Of a stretch of DNA of 64,000 nucleotides, positions 48,049 to 60,231 are shown piece after piece (position 1 is the stretch's first letter; every line of letters begins with the position of its first letter). The position numbers and the translations under genes were made by a program. The notes beneath the pieces are model-generated. The model had not been told where the DNA came from. It was given only the letters and a program-made list of their open reading frames with translations, and did not search any database. This DNA is from Sesamum alatum (taxonomy: Eukaryota; Streptophyta; Magnoliopsida; Lamiales; Pedaliaceae), in assembly GCA_034509735.1 (NCBI GenBank), contig JACGWO010000001.1, positions 12,602,854-12,666,853 on the forward strand, written 5' to 3'.

Positions 48049-50105
48049 TCAATAACTAGTATATTGATTGTACAGTTATCAACAATTAATATTATGATGT
48101 GATTGTAATTGATTTCTACAAAATATTAAATAAATGTAGCCAAACACATTATATGCTAATCTATGTATATTATAAAAGTGTGAATAATTTATCATGTTTT
48201 ATGTTTCTTCTTTTTTTGTGATGTCAATTATATATATCCTTTTCATATAATAGTAGATTATAAATTTATGTATACAAATAAGTAATTTTGTAATTATTTT
48301 TTATAATAATACTTGTTAATTACTTGTATAGTTGAATTGAAATAGAAGTCTAATGAAAATATATTACAATAAACAGTTTTATCCATAAATAATAACTAAT
48401 TAAATAAAATTGGTTAAAAATCTTAATACTAACTAGGAAAGTATATATGCTATATAATTAGGAGAAGATATGATTAATTAGAAACTTGAAAGCATCTCTT
48501 TGAAGAAAAGAGAAGCAATCCGCGGGACAATTTACAATTAATTTAATATAAGTTAAATTTTATAATAAGATATTATACAAACATGAGTAACTTGAGATGT
48601 TTTTTTCTTTTTTTATTTTTCTGTGATGATTAAAAATATTAAAATTTCATAGAAAATATCTAATTTTATATGTCAATAGATAATATCTTGGGGTACCTAA
48701 TTAAATAGTATAATACCGTAAGTTCAACGAAAATAAAGTTCAATTAGAAATAAGAATTTTAAAACAGTTTATGTTAAAAATCAATTATTTATGAAAAACA
48801 AACTTAGAATAAGACCACTTACTTCATAAGTGGGTTCATAATTACTTAATTGTCCTTATATTAATTATAAAATCATAATAATATTACTCAAAACTTATTT
48901 TTTGAAATAAATAACTCTAGGATTTGTGGGATGTTTAATGCACTTATAATTACTTGGTCTATAAGAATTCAACTGCATCATTTTCAATAATAAGTAATTA
49001 ATTCAATTTCTTTACATTTTTATTTTTCATTCAACTCTAATTTAATAAGATTACTCAATGATTTTTGTGTTTATTCCATTCAATTCATTTCATGAATTAT
49101 TATTCGTCAATTTAGATTATTTTCCACCAACATGAGTACTAAAATAAAATTAAAGAGATTATTATAAAAAAATTATGTTATAAACAACTTTAGTGATAGT
49201 TCGTATAAGAGTTAAAAAGGAAAAATAAAATTCATAATCATTGTTTCCTGATTTGCACAATTAGGAAAAAAAATTAAAATCTTATTTCATGAGTGAAGCA
49301 AATTTAATATATAGATTAATTGAAAAGAATATATTTTTATTTTAAATATAGGGATGTAAAAGGTAAAATAATTAATTAATATAATGTTTTGGTTGTATAT
49401 TAGTTTAGACTACCCTTTATTTAGATTTATAATCATGTAAAAATTTAAATGATAATAGGATTCTAATATTTATATATAATAATTCAGATTTTCATATTAT
49501 GTTGTATATGTATATCAAAATTAAAAGCATGAGTATTAATTTGGGATATTTTTAATTTCTTAACTTTTTCTAATGGCTATAACCTCATAAAATTACAGTG
49601 AACATAATTTGGTATCATAATAGATAATATTGTTGATATCTAATTAATGAACAAGATTATTAATTGAGCCACTAAATATATAATGTATTGAAATATTTGG
49701 TCTATGTATTAAAATCTATCAAATATTTTTCTAGCAATATGTAATTTAATTTCTATATCAGTAAATTCTTAATTGATCTCAAAATTAAATAAAATTAGTT
49801 AAAAAATTAATTTATAGCACTTTAGTTCATTCCACAAATCACTATTAACCAATGTAAAGCATGTTTCCACAATTTTATTGAACAACATGACAAATCAAAT
49901 GAAAACTTAATTACTAGAGAATTATATTATGAATAACTCTAAGTTGGCGTAAGAATTAAAAAACAAAATAACAATTAAAATCATACTTGATAAGTCAAAC
50001 AAACTAATATATGGATGGAAATTAATTCATTTACGTAAATGTAGTTTTATTATATATTGGTAATTTATTTTTTATTTTCTTGGTCTTGATTGACTATGAA
50101 TATTA
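48049..50105. other. AT-rich intergenic sequence
   Basis: About 2 kb with no gene, no recognised element and no long repeat. Open frames are short and AT-driven. Confidence 0.5.
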
Positions 50106-51060
50106 CACTACAAAAAAAAAAAAAAAAGAACTATATCTACGAATTTTTGCAACGATTTCATAAAAAATCCGTTTCAAAACAGATTACGGAATTTTGCAAC
50201 GGAATATTTTTCTTTGCTATAAGTATCACTGCTATACAACAACAGTTTTTTTGTCCGTTGCAAATATTGCCACGGTTTTTTATCTGTTGTAAAATTCCAT
50301 TGCAAAATTCGTTATTTAAAAAGTTTTTTTTTATATTTTGCAACGACTTTGCGATGGTATATTCGCGGCAAAGTTGATGGCAATTCGTTGCAAAATCGGT
50401 TTTTATTTGCAACTACATTTGCAATGAAAAGCCATTGCAATATTGCAACAGAATGTTAGCAACGACATATTGCAATGGAAGTCGTTGCAATATTGCAATA
50501 ATTTTTTGCAACGACATTCCGTTGCAAAATTTACAACCACATAATTTACTACAATTCGTTGCAATATAATTTCTGGTTACAACGACAATTGCAATAACAA
50601 TCCATTGCAAATTTTACCACGATAATTGCAGCGACAATCTATTGCAAATTATTTTCGTTTACAATGACAATTGCAATGACAATTTCATAATTTGTATTCA
50701 ATAATAAAAATATATTTAATTTAACTCTAACAATTTATAAATTCAAATATGACAATAATTTAAGCAAAAATACTTATAATAAAGATAATTCAACATCCTA
50801 GTCCACAAAATAAAAGTATTCAATTTTAAAGTTTACATATTTAAAAAGGGGGATCATATTCATTTTCACAATCTTGTGAAGATGGGTGGTCGGGTGGGAT
50901 ATCACTGGAACTATCCTCAAACTCGCTCATATCATCTTCAAGCGCAGTACCAAATTTATTGAACATGAAACTCATTATTTTCTCCATATTTTTAGTGTTG
51001 CGCTGTATTTGTCGTTTCATGTTCTCATTTTCACAAAACAACTTCTATACCAATCCTGAT
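50106..51060 (-). mobile_element. CACTA-like end with transposon protein tail
   Basis: CACTACAAAAAAAAAAAAAA at 50106 is followed by a subterminal region (50130-50680) packed with TTGCAACGA / TCGTTGCAA motifs on both strands, distinct from the ACCGTTCC family. A minus-strand frame at 51041-50841 (FCENENMKRQIQRNTKNMEK, then an Asp/Glu/Ser-rich tail) resembles in layout the coiled-coil plus acidic C-terminus of TNPA-like proteins. No right terminal repeat was found, so the element is truncated or its end has decayed. Confidence 0.5.
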
Positions 51061-51389
51061 TCATGGTGTTCCGGTACTAGAGTGAGATTGGTTGTTCTAA
51101 TTGAGATAGAACAAGTATAAATCCTTGCCTCCGACACTATCCGCCAAACTCAACCCTTCGTTGCTCCTCCAATTGCTTCCAACCATAGTTGTTGATCGTA
51201 AACCGATGTGTTCAAAGATGACTTCGGTAGACTTTGAGAAGTAATATATTATGTTCATCACTCAGCTTATGAAATTTTTCCAATACAATTAAAAATATTA
51301 TAATTAGCAAATAATTTAGAAATAAATTAAATTTACTTTAATTTTAATGTAAATAATATAAACTTACAACTGCATCCACAGCTCTCGGA

Positions 51390-52890
51390 CCACAATTAAC
51401 TAAGTTAAATTAGTTTAGTCAACGAATTTAAGTTGAAAGTTGACAAAATTATATTTATTTAGTTGAATTTTTAACTTATAAGTTAACTAAGTTAAATTAG
51501 TTTAGTTAAAGATTTTTAAGTTGAAAGTTATTAAAATTACATTAGTTTAGTTGAATTTTTAACTTGTGATATAACTAAGTTAAATTAATTTAGTTAAAGA
51601 TTAAAATTACATTAGTTTAGTTGAATTTTTAACTTGTGAGTTAACTAAGTTAAATTAGTTTAGTTAAAGATTTTAAGTTGAAAGTTATTAAAATTACATT
51701 AGTTTAGTTGATTTTTAACTTGTGATATAACTAAGTTAAATAAGTTTAGTTAAAGAATTTAAGTTGAAAGTTAACAAAATTACATTAGTTGAGTTGAGTT
51801 TTTAACTTGTGGGTTAATTAAGTTAAATTAGTTTGGTTAAAGAATTTAAGTTGAAAGTTAACAAAATTACATAGTTTAGTTGAATTTTTAACTTGTGAGT
51901 TAATTAAGTTAAATTAGTTTAATTAAAGATTTTAAGTTGCAAGTTATTAAAATTACATTAGTTTAGTTGAATTTTTAACTTGTGATATAACTAAGTTAAA
52001 TTAGTTTAGTTAAAGATTTTAAGTTGCAAGTTAACAAAATTACACTAGTTGAGTTGACTTTTTAACTTGTCAGTGAACTAAGTTAAATTAGTTTAGTTAA
52101 AGAATTTAAGTTGAAAGTTAACAAAATTACGTTAGTTTAGTTGAATTTTTAACTTGTGATATAACTAAGTTAAATTGGTTTAGTGAAAGAATTTAAGTTG
52201 AAAGTTAACAAAACTACATTAGTTTAGTTAAAGAATTTAAGTTGAAAGTTAACAAAATTTCATTAATTGAGTTAAGTTTTTAACTTGTAGGTTAACTAGG
52301 TTAAATTAATTTAGTTAAAAAATTTAAGCGGAAGTTAACAAAATTATATTAGTTTAATTAAATTTTTAACTTGTGAGTTAACTAAGTTAAATTAGTTTAG
52401 TTAAAAAATTGAAGTTGAAAGTTAACAAAATTGAATTAGTTGAGTTAAGTTTTTAACTTGTGAGTTAACTAAGTTAAATTAATTTAATTGAAGATTTTAA
52501 CTTTTTTTTTTGAAGTAAAAGCGATGAAATATTATTAAATACTGAAACAAATCCATTACAATTCGTCTTGTCGAATATCAATATCTGACAAAGACAATTA
52601 CAACAACTATACTATGATCAACAATCTAAACAACACCTACTGATAACAGTAGAAAGTTAATTGAAGATTTTAACTTGAAAGTTAATTAAGTTACATTAGT
52701 TTAGTTGATTTTTTAACTTGTGATATAACTAAGTTAAATTAGTTTAGTTGACGATTTTAAGTTGAAAGTTAACAAAATTACATTAGTTTAGTTGAATTTT
52801 AACTTGTGAGTTAACTAAGTTAAATTAATTTAGTTGAATTATTTAACTGGTGATATAACTAAGTTACATTAGTTTAGATGAGTTTATGTT
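51390..52890. repeat. Tandem array of an 87-bp AT-rich unit
   Basis: The phrase 'taagttaaattagtttag' recurs at 51401, 51488, 51576, 51646, 51732, 51819, 51905, 51992, 52079, 52166, 52297, 52383, 52470, 52730 and 52816: steps of 86-88 bp, with one 70-bp step, one 131-bp step (87 + 44) and one interrupted by an insertion. Each unit is two related halves of about 43-44 bp ('gttaactaagttaaatt' and 'gttaacaaaattacatt'). About 17 units. No open frame. Confidence 0.85.
52504..52656 (-). mobile_element. LINE 3' tail inserted in the tandem array
   Basis: 153-bp insert beginning with a T-run (poly(A) of a minus-strand retroposon) and flanked by perfect 20-bp duplications TTAATTGAAGATTTTAACTT (52484-52503 and 52657-52676). 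After subtracting insert plus one duplicate (173 bp), the 87-bp spacing of the array is restored exactly. The complement ends TTTCATCGCTTTTACTTC plus A-run, a LINE-like 3' end. Severely 5'-truncated. Confidence 0.7.
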
Positions 52891-52894
52891 AATG

Positions 52895-53150
52895 TAAATC
52901 ATAATGTACAATCATAACCAACAATACTCATCCAACCTCATCAATACAATTATCATTCCCATTCACCTCAATATACCAACCACATTCTCAATATATCAAC
53001 CAAATCCTCAATACACATTTTATATCAAATACATACTCAATATACATATTATATATATCAACATGTATTCTATATACCAAACTCAATATGCATTTTATAC
53101 CAAACACATAGTCAATACAACAAACTCAAATGTAGGCTAAACTTTAAATT
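52895..53150. repeat. Degenerate 'ctcaatata...' repeats
   Basis: AC-rich, AT-rich stretch in which 'ctcaatayacattttatayca' recurs about every 50 bp. It directly follows the 87-bp array. The open frame across it is repetitive and not gene-like. Confidence 0.45.
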
Positions 53151-53159
53151 CGCCAACTA

Positions 53160-53260
53160 AAGTTTAAAGGAAAATTATTATTCTTTCCCTCTCATTTCCC
53201 CTTCTCCTCCCTCTCCTCTTTTCACTTCCCCTTTCCTCTCATTTGAACCAAACGAACCAT
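53160..53260. repeat. C/T-rich repeat block 1
   Basis: 'aaaggaaaattattattc' plus C/T-rich tract plus CTCTCATTTGAACCAAACGA. Near copies occur at about 55018-55125 and 55672-55755. The opposite orientation appears at about 54256-54365 (GTGTTTGGTTTGGAGGAAG), so these look like the ends of one MITE family, perhaps hAT-type; full limits not resolved. Confidence 0.45.
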
Positions 53261-53787
53261 AAATTCCTAGTGTGTCGGTGGGTTAGAGTGATAAGTTGGG
53301 CAAATGTTTCTTGGCGACAGAACATTTCGTGGCGTTGGATTCTCTTAGTTGAGGTAATCAAAACAAGTTTAATTAAATCTAACCTTTTGATTCAATACCT
53401 CATACAAGACTATCAAAATCTTCTACTTGCTCATAGCAAAAACTCACCCAAATTCAGAACCCCCAATCCCTAACCAAGAAAATCGAGGCACCCCGAGAGC
53501 TCAAAAATCAAAACTTTAAAAATGGTTCTCTCAAGATCCAAACCCCAATAAAACACTCCAAGCACACCAATATTCCCATAAACACCCACACAAGTAGAGC
53601 TACAGAAGTATTGCTCCAAACCTGAAGTTGAGGAACTGCCCGGAAAGGAATAGCGGCCAGAAGTAGAGAAAAAAGGCGGCGACCACGGCGGCAAAGCTGA
53701 AAAAAAGGAGACAAAAGTAGAAGTATAAGGCCATATATATATATATATTTATATTTTCCTTGAATATGGAAGTTTCAGCGGCGGCGA

Positions 53788-54255
53788 TATGAAATCTGTC
53801 CGGAGTCTAATTTTGTTTCCGTCCGAAATTGGGTGGAAAAGTGGAAGTATAAGGCCAAAAGGACATAAAACTACATATTTTATTTTTATTTACTCTATTG
53901 CCCATATATATATATATATATTCCTCTAATTCTTTTCTCTTTTCGGCTGATAATACCGTATATAATCGCTAGAGAAAAGATAATCAAATCGTTGGAAAAA
54001 CTACTACGTCAAAATCAACAATCCGGTAAACATACTTTGCATTTGCGATTTTTCAGACTTTTTTATTGCTAATTTGCTATTAATCTTGATTGAATAATCA
54101 TTTTCCCTAATCGTGTTCCCTCTTCCCGCAGCCGACACGAGTAACTTTTATTTAAACTGAATAGTTCAGAATAAATGGACAATATTCGTTTTGATGAATA
54201 TTTTAATTAATAAAAAATATTATTGTTCTTGTTCAATATATATTTTTATTACTAA
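53788..54255. repeat. 468-bp direct duplication, copy A
   Basis: Closely matches 54374-54839 in the same orientation, starting at 'tatgaaa...tccggagtctaa' and ending 'tttttattactaa'. Shared landmarks: 'ggtggaaaagtggaagtata', 'gataataccgta', 'caatccggtaaacatac', 'gccgacacgagtaac'. No gene recognised. Confidence 0.8.
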
Positions 54256-54373
54256 GAGTATGGTTGGGGTGAGAAGTGGAAGTATTGGAGAAGTGGAAGT
54301 AAAATGGGATGTATAAGAAAAAATTTAGTGTTTGGTTTGGAGGAAGAGATGGAGGGGAAGTAAAACTGTATGT

Positions 54374-54839
54374 ATATGAAACCCATCCGGAGTCTAATTT
54401 CATTTCCGTCTGAAATTGGGCGGAAAAGTGGAAGTATAAGGCCAAAAAGACAAAAAAAATACATATTTTATTTTTATTTACTCTATTGCCCATATATATC
54501 CCTCCAATTCTTTTCTCTTGCCCACTGATAATACCGTACATAATCGCCAGAGAAAAGATAATCAAATCGTTGAAAAAATTGCTACGTCGAATTCAACAAT
54601 CCGGTAAACATACTTTTCATTTGCGATTTTTCAGAATTTTTTATTACTAATTTGCTATTAATCTTGATTGAATAATCCTTTCCCCTAATCGTGTTCCCTC
54701 TTCCTGCTGCCGGCACGAGTAACTTTTATTTAATTTATAAACTGAATAGTTTAGAATAAATGAACAATATTCGTTTTGATAAATATTTTTATTAATAAAG
54801 AAATTATTGTTCTTGTTTGATATATACTTTTATTACTAA
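54374..54839. repeat. 466-bp direct duplication, copy B
   Basis: Second copy of the segment at 53788-54255, separated from it by 118 bp that carry an inverted version of the C/T-rich repeat end. Differs by scattered substitutions and a small insertion ('aatttat' near 54740). Confidence 0.8.
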
Positions 54840-54879
54840 TATTTTATATCTTTGATATTAGTATAATATTAACTTTTTT

Positions 54880-55135
54880 ATTTTCTAATACAAAATAAAG
54901 AGAAATGGTTAAACTGTAAAATTATAAAATTAGTCTTTTCTTCTTAATCTAATTTTCTCGTACTAAACAAGGGAAAGTATTTGAGATTTACTCCCCTTCT
55001 AATCATACCAAACAACTTGAAGGAAAATTATTATTCTTTCCCTCCCCCTCCCCCTCCCCCTTCCCCTTCCCCTTCCCCTTCCCCTCCCTCTCCCCCTTTC
55101 ACTTCCCCTTTCCTCTCATTTGATATTAGTATTGA
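54880..55135. repeat. C/T-rich repeat block 2 with preceding AT segment
   Basis: The segment 'ttctaatacaaaataaagag ... catttgata' is repeated at about 55530-55755. Includes a CCCCTTCCCCTT microsatellite-like tract at 55040-55100. Confidence 0.6.
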
Positions 55136-55249
55136 TATAGGAAATTAGAATAGGCAAATTACTGAAATACCTACGAGTTGTAAACAAATTTACATTTATG
55201 CCATAAAAGGAAGTTATTAGTAGTTATTATAGAAAGTATTTGTTGTTTA

Positions 55250-55520
55250 GAGGGGTAGTGTAAAATTATCAAGGCACCCCCACAGATTAATCTCGATCGT
55301 TGGATTGAAGGCGGTTGAGGGACGGTTTCATATTTTCACCCCATGTCATTTACTATAAATAGGAGGTGAAGTCCTTTGTAAAGAGGGATCATTCTCATTT
55401 ATAAAAATCTACTCTTCCTATTTTGGGAAGGAATTCTGAAGTTGTGTGTCTCGCGACGTCGTTTCGAGTGACCGTGCTTAGATTGACAATCTCCCAAATC
55501 TTACACCATCAAGTATAACA
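55250..55520 (+). repeat. Possible solo LTR fragment
   Basis: Contains a TATA box (ACTATAAATAGGAGG at about 55359), a leader-like region and TGTAAAATT (55259) ... AATCTTACA (to 55505) as possible inverted termini. It lies between the two repeated AT segments, as an insertion would. Flanking 5-bp duplication not found, so limits are uncertain. Confidence 0.4.
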
Positions 55521-55759
55521 TTAAATTATTTATTTTCTAATATAAAATGAAGAGAAAGGGTTAAACTGTAAAATTACAAAAAATAGTTTTTTCTTCTCAA
55601 TCTAATTTTCTCGTATCAAACAAGAGAAAGTATATTGAGATTTACTTCCTTCCAATCATACCAAACAACTTGAAGGAAAACTATTATTCTTTACCTCCCC
55701 TTACCCCTCCCCATTTCACTTCTCATTTCCTCTCATTTGAACCAAACAAACCCTAAAAG

Positions 55760-56145
55760 ATAAGTAATTGGCCCCAAAAAAAGATAATAAATTTTATAGC
55801 AAAATGCATATATAATTTACGACAACCTACACAATCGAACAATATTTTTCTTAAAAATTTTCATAAAAAATCAAATTAGAACTATATATCTCAATAATGA
55901 CGCAAAAATAATTTGATTATTAACACAAATACAAACAAAATTTAAACGATATACAGAAAAATAATAGAATCAACACAACTCACAAATTTTTTCATGAAAC
56001 TATATTAATTCATTAAGGACATTTCATAAAAAAAAAAAACTTAATAAATTGTTATTATTTATAAACCATATAATAATTTATATTAGCACTTAAATAAATA
56101 AATATTATCAATTATATTTTTGAAAACAATTAAAATTTTATAAAA
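55760..56145. other. AT-rich intergenic sequence
   Basis: No gene or structured repeat seen. Confidence 0.45.
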
Positions 56146-56147
56146 TA

Positions 56148-57069
56148 CAGTATAACATCTATAAATTAATACTCAATAAATTAATAACCTCTCTAAAATA
56201 ATAATATTTCTCGGTCCTGACTTGGGCCCAAGGTCTAAATTAATAATTTCGATAAATGAATAAGATAATAATTTTTGGGAAGACGCTTTATATAAATTTA
56301 ATGTCCCTTCAATATTATAAATTAATAATGCTATAAAATTGCAAATATAACTAGGACAACTTAGTAAAATATGATTCTATTGTTGTTTGCTTCTTCTTAA
56401 AATTTTAATTTTGTTGTATTTCATTTCTAATTTTTCATACTGCATCCAAAAGCTTCGATGTTGCATTCTCATACTGCAACAAAAAATTGCAAAGAGTTGT
56501 TGCCACTATGAGTGCTTCCTTCAGCGTAATTGGTTGCAAAAACATTGTATCATCTTCAGTTTTATCCTGAATAGCTAATAGAATTTTCAACAACACTAGC
56601 TATAATTTCTTCTCAACTTTGTGGACCTCTGAATATGTATTATTTTCACCCGAGTAATTCAATAGGCGATTGACACATTTTGTTATGATAACCTAGGCCA
56701 TTAATCATCGTATCAAGTTCATGAATGTCTTGTTCAGTAGTCCCTTCATTTAAAATCCTTGAGCCTACTTCATCTAGCGAACAAATTTTACAGTGTCGAA
56801 AATAATTTGCTATTGTCTCTTGCTAAACATTTATTGTCCAAGCTGAGACTGCAAGATTGATGACATCTAAAATATTTATTGTATATGAACATCATTCAAT
56901 TAGTCAATTCAATATATATATTTTATTAATAAAGAAAACTATAGGTTCATTGAATCGGAAAAAAAATCTCTTTAAATTGATAATTATTTCTTTATTGATT
57001 AATTAATACCTCTTTAAATTCATAAAATTATGTGGTCACGGCACTATTAATTTATATATGTTTTTACTA
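56148..57069 (-). mobile_element. pogo/Tigger-like (Tc1-mariner) transposon remnant
   Basis: Ends are imperfect inverted repeats (CAGTATAACATCTATAAATT on the left; complement of TAGTAAAAACATATATAAAT on the right) flanked by TA. The minus strand between about 56880 and 56430 carries decayed coding pieces including LLNYSGENN and LCNFLLQYENA, like the C-terminal end of plant pogo/Tigger-type transposases. Several stops and frameshifts; the DDE core is not recognisable, so it is heavily deleted. Confidence 0.55.
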
Positions 57070-57239
57070 TATTTATAATTTTTATAACTATTCTTTTAAA
57101 AAATAAAATAAATGTTAATTGTCCACGCGCAATATGCGTGCACCTTGCTAGTAGTGCTTAAAAGTTGTTGTAATCAAACTTAATTATCATGGATATGACT
57201 ACACTTCCCGGCACCTTCAAATCAGATTTGAGTTGAGCG

Positions 57240-57506
57240 CACTACAAGAAAATAACTTAATAGCAACGAAAAATTTTATTGCTGAAAGAGCTAATTAACA
57301 AGTAAAATTCTAGTTGCTAATCAACACTATTTAATATATATTTTAAATAATTCGTTGTTAAATTTGTTCGAAGTAAATTTTCGTTGCAACATTCATTAGC
57401 AAGTAAATTTCTTATATTAAATAATGTATTAGCAATCAAAATTTTACTTGTTAATCAACTCGACATTGAATTTTTGTAATTGACGTTGAGCGTTTTTCTT
57501 GTAGTG
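57240..57506. mobile_element. 267-bp miniature CACTA element
   Basis: Begins CACTACAAGAAAATAAC, ends GCGTTTTTCTTGTAGTG. Flanks are GCG (57237-57239) and GTG (57507-57509), a 2/3 match consistent with one C-to-T change in a 3-bp target duplication. Interior repeats of 'agcaa/ttgct'. A family distinct from 7184-10939. Confidence 0.7.
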
Positions 57507-57509
57507 GTG

Positions 57510-58070
57510 ATATTAATGAATTTTCAATTCAGATTGGTTTGATCGAATCCAAGCTAACAATATGATAAATATATTATTTTATCATATTATTAATAAATAA
57601 TGAAAGAAGAATACAATAACATTATAAATTATAAATATAATGATACACACTAATTTAATGTTAATTCATTTTGACTCGAACAAATTCTAGTTTATGATGA
57701 TATCACCCCATTCAATCCGACTAAAGGCCCTGAAAAAGATATCACAATGACGAACTCGGATACGCAAATGTCAGTACGCTCTCACATCCAACTTGACAAA
57801 TTAGTACCATGGATACGTTTATGTTATAGGTTAAAGTCCCACTAGATGTATTTGATTTATCTCATTTAATATTAATTTATTATAATGAGTGTTTATCTTA
57901 TTTCATATAAATTTATTGATCGATTCGACGTATTTATTATTTTTATTTATGTAATAATATAATCATTGTTTCTGAAGGGAAAAAAAAAAAAGTCAAACAT
58001 CCCCGTAGTAATTTTGAGAATCCAAATACGAAAAAATGGCCAAATGTATTAAATTAAAACTTTTGTAGTC
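57510..58070. other. Intergenic sequence
   Basis: No gene recognised on either strand; AT-rich. Confidence 0.4.
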
Positions 58071-58077
58071 ATTACAG

Positions 58078-58335
58078 TCATTGCTCATATGCATTTCTAG
58101 CTATATTACGAGCTGCTGAGTTCCCTGCTCTCGGTACAAACATGAATTTACATCCAAGAATAAACCGAGCATATTGACAGATCTCATGCGTCAAATCTGA
58201 TTTGGATAAGAAATAATTCAAGATTAACACGACTTTAGAACAAGAGTTCAGCCTTTGGACGGCCCGTAGGGAGTCACTTTCAATTATAACATCACTCCAT
58301 CCTGCAACAAGAGCGATGTCAATCCCTTCTTTCAA
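58078..58335 (-). pseudogene. RNase H-like fragment
   Basis: An 85-codon minus-strand frame with the second half of a plant RNase H-like domain: GIDIALVAGWSDVIIESDS, an LGCKFMFVPRAGNSAAR segment and a C-terminal NIARNAYEQ. The first catalytic Asp region is missing and the fragment begins without upstream coding. Probably the 3' remnant of a LINE or of an RNase H-like gene. Confidence 0.6.
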
Positions 58336-58489
58336 TAGAATTCTTTTATACTTAAAAAACTAAGAAATCGCTAAACTATTTACATCTTTGCAATAAAGTT
58401 TACATTCTTCTATTTAAAAAAAAAGGAAAATGTTGATATAGATGAATCTAAACACGAATTTGGCAAGATTCATGCATCTGTTCCATTAA

Positions 58490-58963
58490 TTTAGGGATAA
58501 TTACACTGCATTTTCCTAAAGTTCGATATAATTACATGTAGATCTTTTATAATTTAAAAAATCTCTTTTAGTACTTCTAAATCTTGCTTTCGTCTAATAA
58601 ATAAGTCTATTCATTAGTCGAAATTTATCGAATTTGTTGATATTAACAAAAAAAATGAATGAAAAGTCATATTTTACCTCGATTGACTTCCAATTGACTT
58701 CTTGCAGGTTAAACAAATCTTTTTATAACCAAAACTACCCTTATACATTTTCACACATTAATACATATAAGGATAGTTTAGTAAGAAAAAAATTGTTTGG
58801 CCCGCAATAAGTCCATAATAAGTTAATCGATGATAAATATCGAATTTCATTTAGTTTTTTATGAATATCAACAAATTCGATGAATTTTGACTAATGAAGA
58901 AACTTATTTACTAGACGAAATTTTTTAAACCACATGTATTTATGTGTAATTACAATAAATCTT
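58490..58963. repeat. Decayed inverted-repeat element interrupted by a younger one
   Basis: Starts GGGATAATTACACTGCATTT; inner arms 'tcgaatttgttgatatt' (about 58629) and 'aatatcaacaaattcgatga' (about 58863) are inverted. The right part is interrupted by the element at 58964-60222. Right terminus not identified. Confidence 0.45.
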
Positions 58964-60222
58964 GGGTAAAATACAAAAAAACCCCCTGTGTTTTCGCGAA
59001 AAAGCAAAAAAACCCCTGTGATAAGAAAATAGGCTAAACAGTTCCTCGTGTTTTCTAAAATATTGCACACTCGCCCCTATCCATTAAATGACACTAACAC
59101 CGTTAGTTTTTTAATGATTTGACCGTTATGCCCTTACTTCTCATAACCCTTTGACTGTGTTAGACCAATCACAACCGTTGGATTTAATCAACTATTTACA
59201 ACCATTAGATTTTAAATTGTAAGAATCAATGGTCCAAATTAAAATTTTTTAAATTTAAATATTATATTTAAATAATATAATAGATAAATGATGAATAATA
59301 ACAAGATCAAAGGTCCACATTAAAAAGTTTGAATTTATATTTTTATGCTATATAAATTTATAAAAAATAAATAATATATTTAAATAATTACATATAAAAA
59401 TAAATAATAGTAAATATATAAATATGATATATATATTTATAGATATATACAGACGACGGCCGTCGGTGCCGTCGTATCTTGATAGTCGACGGCCGTCGAT
59501 ATCGCCCCCTAAATTACCAGCAACGGCAACGTTGCCCAGAAGAAGGAGAAGGGTGACGGCGACGTCGCCCAAATCTGGGTGACGTCACCGTTAACCAGAA
59601 GAAGGAGAAGGGGCGACGCGCCCCTTCTCCCCTTCTCCCCTTCTCTAATCACTGGGCGACGGTAGTCGCCGCCGTCCAGATGCGGCGGTGGCGACTATCG
59701 TCGCCTCTCTCTCTCTCTCTCTTTTATATATATAAATATATATATTATATTTAAAATTAAAAATTATAATTTAAAAATTAATTTATATTTTAAAATTAAA
59801 AATTATAATTTAAAAATTAATTTTTTATTTTAAAATTAAAATAATATTTATAATCTAAAAGTTAATTTTTTTTTATATAAATATATAGTCTTTTGTAATT
59901 TTATTTACCTGTAATAAAATATTATAATATATTTTATTGATTTTAAGTCAAATTGCATTTATTGAAGTTAAATACTATTTGTGTTATTTATATTAGAAAC
60001 AAGGCCAAATTGGACATTTTTCGCCTACCAAAAAGTGGATGAAAAGCTAAAAAAAACTCTACCACTTTCACTTCTGCGAGTGAATCCCACTCTCCGTTAA
60101 AAATTGACGGAATGGGGGTTTTTTGCTGAATTATATATATCAGGGGGGGTTAGCCTATTTTTTTAATATAGGGGTTTTTTTGCAACTTCGCGAAAATACA
60201 GGGGGATTATTGCATTTTACCC
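58964..60222. mobile_element. 1.26-kb Mutator-type element with GC-rich core
   Basis: Inverted ends: left GGGTAAAATACAAAAAAAC then CCCTGTGTTTTCGCGAA; right TTCGCGAAAATACAGGGGG then TTGCATTTTACCC. Perfect 9-bp target duplication ATAAATCTT (58955-58963 and 60223-60231). The core 59450-59720 is GC-rich, with GACGGCCGTCG palindromes, repeated AGAAGGAGAAGG and GGCGACG motifs and a (CT)n run, inside an otherwise AT-rich element. No transposase. GC-rich cores in Mutator-type elements can be captured gene pieces, but I recognise no protein. Confidence 0.8.
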
Positions 60223-60231
60223 ATAAATCTT

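Noticed and set aside
51390..52890. Regular repeats considered as a CRISPR-like array or centromeric satellite
   Set aside because: Units are directly adjacent without unique spacers, and the array is only 1.5 kb in a transposon-rich eukaryotic region.
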